DNA of 64,000 bases from Acidobacteriota bacterium (lineage in GTDB: Bacteria; Acidobacteriota; UBA6911; RPQK01; JAJDTT01), in assembly GCA_028874215.1 (NCBI GenBank), contig JAPPLF010000066.1:62001-126000 (forward strand), written 5' to 3'. The notes beneath the pieces were generated by a model. That model did not search any database. It was given only the letters and a program-made list of their open reading frames with translations, and was not told the DNA's origin. The position numbers and the translations under genes are program-made. Position 1 is the stretch's first letter, and each line of letters opens with the position of its first letter. Shown piece by piece: positions 59,217-64,000 of this stretch.

Positions 59217-59256
59217 TGAGGCGGATACTGCTACGCGGTCTCCGGAGAGAGTTTTC

Positions 59257-59286
59257 TTGCGGTAAAAACCGGCGGCGTCCGATAAT
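59257..59286 (+). promoter_or_regulatory. Promoter of the mreB operon
   Basis: TTGCGG (59257-59262), 18-base spacer, GATAAT (59281-59286). Leader about 65 bases ending in AGGAGCAATAGGGG before the mreB ATG. Confidence 0.5.
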
Positions 59287-59358
59287 GGACGACAGCGAAA
59301 CGGGACTGCCTTGGCTGACGGTGTGGTCCCGCTGAATTTCGAGGAGCAATAGGGGCCT

Positions 59359-60381
59359 ATGATCTTTCGTTCCCTGTTCAAATCCTTTTCCCACGATTTG
59401 GCCATTGATCTGGGCACGGCAAATACTCTCGTCTTCGCGCGGGGGAAGGGAGTGGTTGTCGACGAACCTTCCATCGTCGCCATCAACAAGTTCACGAACA
59501 AAGTGGAAGCCGTTGGGACTGACGCCAAGGAGATGCTGGGGAGGACGCCGGGCAACATCGTCGCCATCAAGCCCATGAAGGATGGGGTCATCGCCGACTT
59601 CGACGTGACCGAGGAAATGCTCCGTTATTTCATCAGAAAGGCTCAGAACAGGAGCTTTCTGCTGAGTCCCCGGATCATCATTTGCATCCCTTCCGAGATC
59701 ACACAGGTGGAAAAGCGGGCGGTTCGCGAATCTGCGCTCCGCGCGAAGGCCAGCGAGGTCTACCTGGTGGAGGAAGCGATGGCGGCGGCCATCGGAGCCG
59801 GTCTTCCCATTACCGAGCCGAACGGGAACATGATCGTCGACATCGGCGGCGGGACCACCGACATCGCCGTCATCAGCCTTGCGGGGATCGTCCACAGCCG
59901 TTCCGTCAGGGTGGCGGGAAACGAAATGGACGAGGCCATCATTCAGTACATCAAGCGAAAGCACAACCTGCTCATCGGTGAACGGACGGCCGAGCGAGTG
60001 AAGATCCAGCTCGGATCGGCGGCCGAACTGCCGGATCCCATCACCGCGGAGGTGAAGGGACGGAATCTCATCGAGGGAATTCCCAAGACCGTGACCGTCA
60101 CCGACGAGGAGATTCGCGAGGCGTTGGCCGACTCCATGGTGGCCATCGTGAATGCGGTCCGCGTCGCCTTGGAGAGGACGCCGCCCGAATTGTCCGCCGA
60201 CATATCGGACACGGGAATCATCTTGACCGGAGGGGGCGCGCTGCTCCAGAAGATGGATCAACGAATCGGCGTGGAGACGGGCCTACCCGTCTATGTGGCC
60301 GAGAATCCGCTCTCCTCTGTCGCCATCGGGACCGGAAAGATGCTCGAGGACATCGAGCTCTTGAGGAGGATCAGTTCCTGA
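59359..60381 (+). CDS. mreB: Rod shape-determining actin-like protein MreB
   Basis: Forms membrane-bound filaments that guide lateral wall synthesis. The 340-residue protein has the phosphate-1 motif DLGTANTLVF, the central DIGGGTTDIAVISLAG and the adenosine motif TGGGALLQKMD. The N-terminal FRSLFKSFSHD can form the amphipathic membrane helix. First gene of the rod-shape operon; the organism is therefore probably rod-shaped. Confidence 0.97.
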   Translation: MIFRSLFKSFSHDLAIDLGTANTLVFARGKGVVVDEPSIVAINKFTNKVEAVGTDAKEMLGRTPGNIVAIKPMKDGVIADFDVTEEMLRYFIRKAQNRSFLLSPRIIICIPSEITQVEKRAVRESALRAKASEVYLVEEAMAAAIGAGLPITEPNGNMIVDIGGGTTDIAVISLAGIVHSRSVRVAGNEMDEAIIQYIKRKHNLLIGERTAERVKIQLGSAAELPDPITAEVKGRNLIEGIPKTVTVTDEEIREALADSMVAIVNAVRVALERTPPELSADISDTGIILTGGGALLQKMDQRIGVETGLPVYVAENPLSSVAIGTGKMLEDIELLRRISS

Positions 60382-60554
60382 GCATCTCCTGCAGCTCCCG
60401 GCACGAGTCGTCACGGCATTCTCCCGCGCGGGCGTCCCGGGGGCGACGCGTTTCGCCCCGGTCACATTCTCCCGATATACTTGGTAAGAGCGCCTTGTCC
60501 GGCGGGCGCAGCCACGGTCCCGGTGTCGGCGGGACCTTCATCACGGACTGCTGA

Positions 60555-61364
60555 ATGAGTTGGCTGGCTGAACGGAAATCACTGCCTCTGGTCATCTTGG
60601 CGGTCGTATTGCATTTGGTGCTGATCTCGGCGCAGGTGCGGAATCCCGACGGCCATACGCTGCTGAGGACCCTGGGGGTGGCCGTGATCTCCCCTCTCGC
60701 GCTGGCTGTATCGGCGGCGGCCGACAGTATCGAGGGAGCGCTGAATCGCTATGTGATTCTCTTCGGAGTTCAGGAGCGGAACGAGGAATTGGAGGCGGAG
60801 GTCGTCAGGCTTCGCCTTGAGAACGCGCAGCTCAGGAGCGTTCAGTCGATGCTGGGCCGCAGCACCGAACTCCAGATCCTCGCCCGGCAGCATCTTTTCG
60901 AAACCACGATGGCCACCATAATCTGGAAGACCGCTCCCTTCTTCAGTCGTCGTCTCGGCATCAACGTCGGGACCCGCCATGGCGTCAAGCGGAACCTGGC
61001 GGTTATCGGCCTGTCCGGCATCATCGGGCGCGTTGTGGCGACCACACCCATGAGCTCGGAGGTGGAACTGGTGACCAACCGTGGTGCTTCGGCCGGCGCC
61101 ATGCTGGCCGACTCCCGGCTGCAAGGCGTGCTCCAAGGCGACGGAAGCGATCTCCTCGAGTGGAAATTCATCGCCAATCACGAGTCGGTGGATGTCGGGG
61201 AGTTGGTCTACACTTCCGGGACCGACCGGATCTATCCCAAAGGCATTCCGGTCGGCCGCGTCGTGACCTCAGAGAAAGGGGAAATGGGCCATCGCAACAT
61301 CAAGGTCGAGCCCTTCGTCGATTTTTCCAGGGTCGAGGAAGTTCTCGTCGCACGTTTGCCTTGA
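60555..61364 (+). CDS. mreC: Rod shape-determining protein MreC
   Basis: A 269-residue bitopic protein: transmembrane helix about residues 11-27, a coiled coil about 74-97 (QERNEELEAEVVRLRLENAQ) and two beta-barrel domains with GxxGRVV and LVTNRGASAGAMLADSR segments. It links MreB to the periplasmic wall enzymes. The 173-base gap after mreB contains a weak TATACT box at 60476-60481. Confidence 0.94.
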   Translation: MSWLAERKSLPLVILAVVLHLVLISAQVRNPDGHTLLRTLGVAVISPLALAVSAAADSIEGALNRYVILFGVQERNEELEAEVVRLRLENAQLRSVQSMLGRSTELQILARQHLFETTMATIIWKTAPFFSRRLGINVGTRHGVKRNLAVIGLSGIIGRVVATTPMSSEVELVTNRGASAGAMLADSRLQGVLQGDGSDLLEWKFIANHESVDVGELVYTSGTDRIYPKGIPVGRVVTSEKGEMGHRNIKVEPFVDFSRVEEVLVARLP

Positions 61365-61930
61365 AGCGTCCGCGACCAGCCGCCGAGTCAAGTTGGGCCC
61401 CTCTGCAAGCCCGATTTTCCCGAACCGAGATTCTTATTCTGCTCCTGCTCGCAGGAGGCGTCGAAATCCTGCTCAGCCGGACGCTGCCGGATTTACGGCG
61501 CTACTTCGATCTTCCGCTGATACTGGTTCTGTACCTGGCCATGCATTCGACGGCGGCCAAGGGGGCGTTCTGGGGCACATCTTTCGGTTTGCTGTCCGAT
61601 TTGCTGGTCGGGACTCTCTTGGGACTCAATGGCTTGAGCAAGACCCTGGTCGGATATCTGGTTGGCCTGCTACGCGTGAGGGCGGCGGCGGAAGGCGTTC
61701 TCGGGCGCATGTTGTTGTTGGCGGCGGCCGCTGCCCTTGACACGGTTCTCATGGTTGCTATCTTGGACCTACTCAGCCAGCCGTTGCCGGATAGCTCGGT
61801 GTCGTTCGTCGCTATTCGCAGTTGTGTTGCGGCGGTGGCCGGAGTCTTCGTTTTTCGCGGTTACGATCGGATCAAGTTTCCTCCCAAGGATTTCACCCGA
61901 AACCCGATGGTCGAGGAAGATCCTTTCTAG
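61361..61930 (+). CDS. mreD: Rod shape-determining protein MreD
   Basis: A 189-residue polytopic inner-membrane protein with about five to six hydrophobic segments (for example ILILLLLAGGVEILLS and MLLLAAAAALDTVLMVAILDLL). The TTG start overlaps the mreC stop by four bases; an upstream open frame lies within mreC. The assignment rests on position and topology, since MreD sequence is poorly conserved; the FGLLSDLLVGTLLGLNGLSKTLVGYLVG stretch fits the family. Confidence 0.9.
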   Translation: MKRPRPAAESSWAPLQARFSRTEILILLLLAGGVEILLSRTLPDLRRYFDLPLILVLYLAMHSTAAKGAFWGTSFGLLSDLLVGTLLGLNGLSKTLVGYLVGLLRVRAAAEGVLGRMLLLAAAAALDTVLMVAILDLLSQPLPDSSVSFVAIRSCVAAVAGVFVFRGYDRIKFPPKDFTRNPMVEEDPF

Positions 61931-62023
61931 GAGATCCCTTTGGGCAGGGCAGTCCAAGCGCAGCAGTCCCCGGGCAACCGTTGACGGCTTTCGCCAAGGG
62001 TGGCTGGAGGTGCATCGGTAGTC

Positions 62024-63841
62024 ATGCCCATCTATCAGGACAATTCGCTCTGCTGGCTTCGCCTCAAATGGATTCAGCGGCTTCTCGTCGTTTTGTTTCT
62101 GGGGCTTTTCCTGAAGCTTTGGCACCTGACCGTCGTCGATTTCACCCAACATAGCGTGGCGGCGGAGCGCAACCGCGCCCGTAACATCCCCATCCGGGCC
62201 CCCCGCGGAGTGATCTACGATCGCGAAGGACGGGTATTGGCGAGCAGCGCGAACTCGTTCAGCTTGGTGTGTTATCGGAGCGAGGCATCGGATTTGGAGG
62301 CCACCGTGGACTATCTGGTCCAGGGTCTTGGTCTTGACAGAAAGCGTCTGGAGCAACGCTTCGCCGAGGCCGACGGCTATTCCCCTTACCAGCCGCTGGT
62401 GGTCAAAAGGAGCCTGACCATGGCGGAGGTGGCCTATCTCCTCTCCCGGAAAGGCGAGCATCCGGAGTTGGACATACTGTCCGAACTGAGACGGTCGTAT
62501 CCGCACGGAGAATTGGCCGCGCATGTCCTGGGTTATGTGGGCGAGGCGTCGCGGGGCCAGTTGGAGACCACGGAGTTTTCCGATTTCAAGGCCGGGGACA
62601 TTGTCGGCAAGTACGCTGTGGAACGGGTCTACAATCGTCACCTGGCCGGCCGGAACGGAACCCGTAAGATTCTCGTCGACAGCCTGGGGCGCACCATCGA
62701 CGAGTTGGGCCAGGTTCCACCCGAGGAGGGAGCCGCGCTTGAGCTCACGCTTGACCTCGACCTGCAGATGACGGCGGAAGAACAACTCGGCGGACGGCGA
62801 GGAGTGGTTGTCGCCTTCGATCCCCGAAACGGCGAGATTCTGGCCATGGTGAGCCAGCCGGCTTTCGACCCGAACCGGTTCGCAGCCCGCATCAGCCGGA
62901 GCGAATGGGACCGCCTCGTCGGAGACGAACACCATCCACTCCAGAACCGGGCGCTCCAGAGTACGTTTGCTCCGGGATCGGTCTTCAAGCTGGTCGTGGC
63001 GCTCGCCGGTCTGGAATGGGGAGATGTGGATCCGAACCGGCCCCACGTTTGCGGCGGCGGAGTGACTCTGTACGGGCACCATTTCCGCTGCTGGAAGAAG
63101 GAGGGGCATGGCCCGGTGTCGCTTCGGGAAGCGATCCGCAGCTCTTGCAATGTGTACTTTTACCAGCTCGGGAAGACCCTGGGCATCGATCTGATCTCCG
63201 GTTTTGGACAGGCCATCGGCCTCGACCGGCCCACCGGAATCGACCTGGTGGGGGAGGTTGCCGGATTGGTGCCGTCCAAGGAATGGAAACGGCGGACCTT
63301 TCGGGAGAAGTGGTATCGAGGGGAAACCGTTTCCGTCTCCATCGGTCAGGGCCCGGTCCACCTGACGCCGCTTCAACTGGCCCGGATGGTCGGTATCCTG
63401 GCCACCGGATCTGCCGCTCCCCTGCATCTGGCCCGGGACCAGGTTCCCAGGCGCCGGCCGGCAAGAAACGCGTCCGCGGTCGAGATTTCCAGTGACAATC
63501 TCGACCTGCTGCGGGAAGCCATGTGGGAAGTTGTGAATCGGTATGGCACGGGCCGCGCCGCTCAGGTCAACGGCTTCGACGTGTGCGGGAAGACGGGGAC
63601 GGCGCAGACCATCGGCCAGGCGGGCCTTTCGAAGCTCGACGAGGCCCAGGCCTCCCGATTCACTGCCAATGCCTGGTTTGTGGGTTTTGCTCCCCAGAAG
63701 TTTCCTGAGGTCGCCGTGGTCGTCCTGGTTGAAGCCGGCGGCTCGGGCGGAGCCGTCGCCGCTCCGATTGCGGCGAAGGTACTGCAGGTGTTCCACGACA
63801 AACGGAGGCCGGACAGGGTCAGGGAAATGGCGAGGCAGTAG
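62024..63841 (+). CDS. mrdA: Penicillin-binding protein 2 (elongation transpeptidase)
   Basis: Cross-links peptidoglycan during cell elongation, with RodA. The 605-residue class B enzyme has one N-terminal transmembrane helix (about 19-38), a dimerisation domain starting RAPRGVIYDREGRVLA, and the transpeptidase motifs S319-V-F-K322, S374-C-N376 and K523-T-G. An in-frame GTG at 62000 is an alternative start. The beta-lactam target role follows from the family. Confidence 0.96.
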   Translation: MPIYQDNSLCWLRLKWIQRLLVVLFLGLFLKLWHLTVVDFTQHSVAAERNRARNIPIRAPRGVIYDREGRVLASSANSFSLVCYRSEASDLEATVDYLVQGLGLDRKRLEQRFAEADGYSPYQPLVVKRSLTMAEVAYLLSRKGEHPELDILSELRRSYPHGELAAHVLGYVGEASRGQLETTEFSDFKAGDIVGKYAVERVYNRHLAGRNGTRKILVDSLGRTIDELGQVPPEEGAALELTLDLDLQMTAEEQLGGRRGVVVAFDPRNGEILAMVSQPAFDPNRFAARISRSEWDRLVGDEHHPLQNRALQSTFAPGSVFKLVVALAGLEWGDVDPNRPHVCGGGVTLYGHHFRCWKKEGHGPVSLREAIRSSCNVYFYQLGKTLGIDLISGFGQAIGLDRPTGIDLVGEVAGLVPSKEWKRRTFREKWYRGETVSVSIGQGPVHLTPLQLARMVGILATGSAAPLHLARDQVPRRRPARNASAVEISSDNLDLLREAMWEVVNRYGTGRAAQVNGFDVCGKTGTAQTIGQAGLSKLDEAQASRFTANAWFVGFAPQKFPEVAVVVLVEAGGSGGAVAAPIAAKVLQVFHDKRRPDRVREMARQ

Positions 63842-63847
63842 GATCCC

Positions 63848-64000
63848 ATGATACGGCGTCGTTTTCGCAACGGCCTGGACCCCGTTTTGTTGGTTCCGGT
63901 ATTGGCGCTCTCGCTGATTGGGGGCGTGGGCGTCTACAGCGCTGCGGAACCTGGCTCCAGCGGGCTCTTTATTCGGCAACTCATCTGGATTGCCCTGGGG
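63848..64000 (+). CDS. rodA: Rod shape-determining glycosyltransferase RodA, N-terminal fragment cut by window edge
   Basis: Only the first 51 residues are visible. NGLDPVLLVPVLALSLIGGVGVYSAA and FIRQLIWIALG match the first two membrane segments of RodA/FtsW SEDS proteins, which polymerise glycan strands from lipid II. Its position six bases after mrdA supports RodA over FtsW. Confidence 0.88.
   Translation, partial: MIRRRFRNGLDPVLLVPVLALSLIGGVGVYSAAEPGSSGLFIRQLIWIALG

Overview
This 64 kb window is GC-rich, densely coding chromosomal DNA from a Gram-negative bacterium. Acidobacteriota is the most likely phylum, but this is an inference. The clues are two von Willebrand factor A proteins of the type common in Acidobacteria, an outer-membrane beta-barrel, outer-membrane-style periplasmic folding factors, and a bacterial-type F420 pathway with separate CofG and CofH. 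Nearly every gene has a recognisable housekeeping role. I see no phage, insertion sequence, integron or CRISPR array.

Layout. 1-3.2 kb: acs (cut by the left edge), hpt, a PmtA-like methyltransferase and rpsU. 3.3-12 kb: the replication block, all minus strand: dnaA, dnaN, gyrB, gyrA and a TPR protein. The dnaA-dnaN gap carries DnaA-box-like sites. 12.4-18 kb: rpsA with an HU/IHF gene, then rpmE, prfA, prmC, a HIT protein and folE. 18-23.4 kb: a secreted VWA protein, a DUF374 acyltransferase, a prephenate dehydrogenase, rnhB, pcm and a Tsx-like outer-membrane protein. 23.5-28 kb: tRNA-Ser(GCT) and a giant four-domain lipid enzyme (acyl-CoA reductase, AMP-ligase, ACP, PlsC). 28-33.8 kb: the F420 cofactor genes npdG-cofD-cofC-cofE facing cofG-cofH. 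33.8-35 kb: tRNA-Sec (selC) and pheA. 35.2-44 kb: rpmH-rnpA-yidD-yidC-khpB-mnmE facing the inverted block mnmG-rsmG-parA-parB, with a perfect parS site. 44-49 kb: an 87-residue unknown protein, the methylmalonyl-CoA mutase large subunit, moeA, moaC and a second VWA protein. 48.9-55.2 kb: an Rrf2 regulator and the suf operon (sufB, C, D, S, U, T). 55.4-64 kb: glmS, a PpiD-like chaperone, and the rod-shape operon mreB-mreC-mreD-mrdA-rodA (rodA cut by the right edge).

How the parts fit. The dnaA side and the rpmH/par side form the usual origin-proximal gene set of bacteria, but here about 23 kb of unrelated genes separates them and the par block is inverted. The F420 genes should supply a deazaflavin cofactor, with NpdG linking it to NADPH. 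Two [Fe-S] radical-SAM enzymes in that pathway, the molybdenum-cofactor genes and the Suf machinery imply substantial metallo-cofactor metabolism. selC shows that the organism decodes UGA as selenocysteine. The main candidate for undescribed biology is the reductase-ligase-ACP-acyltransferase fusion. It resembles the multidomain logic of bacterial ether-lipid synthesis, and its ligase domain has degenerate catalytic motifs.
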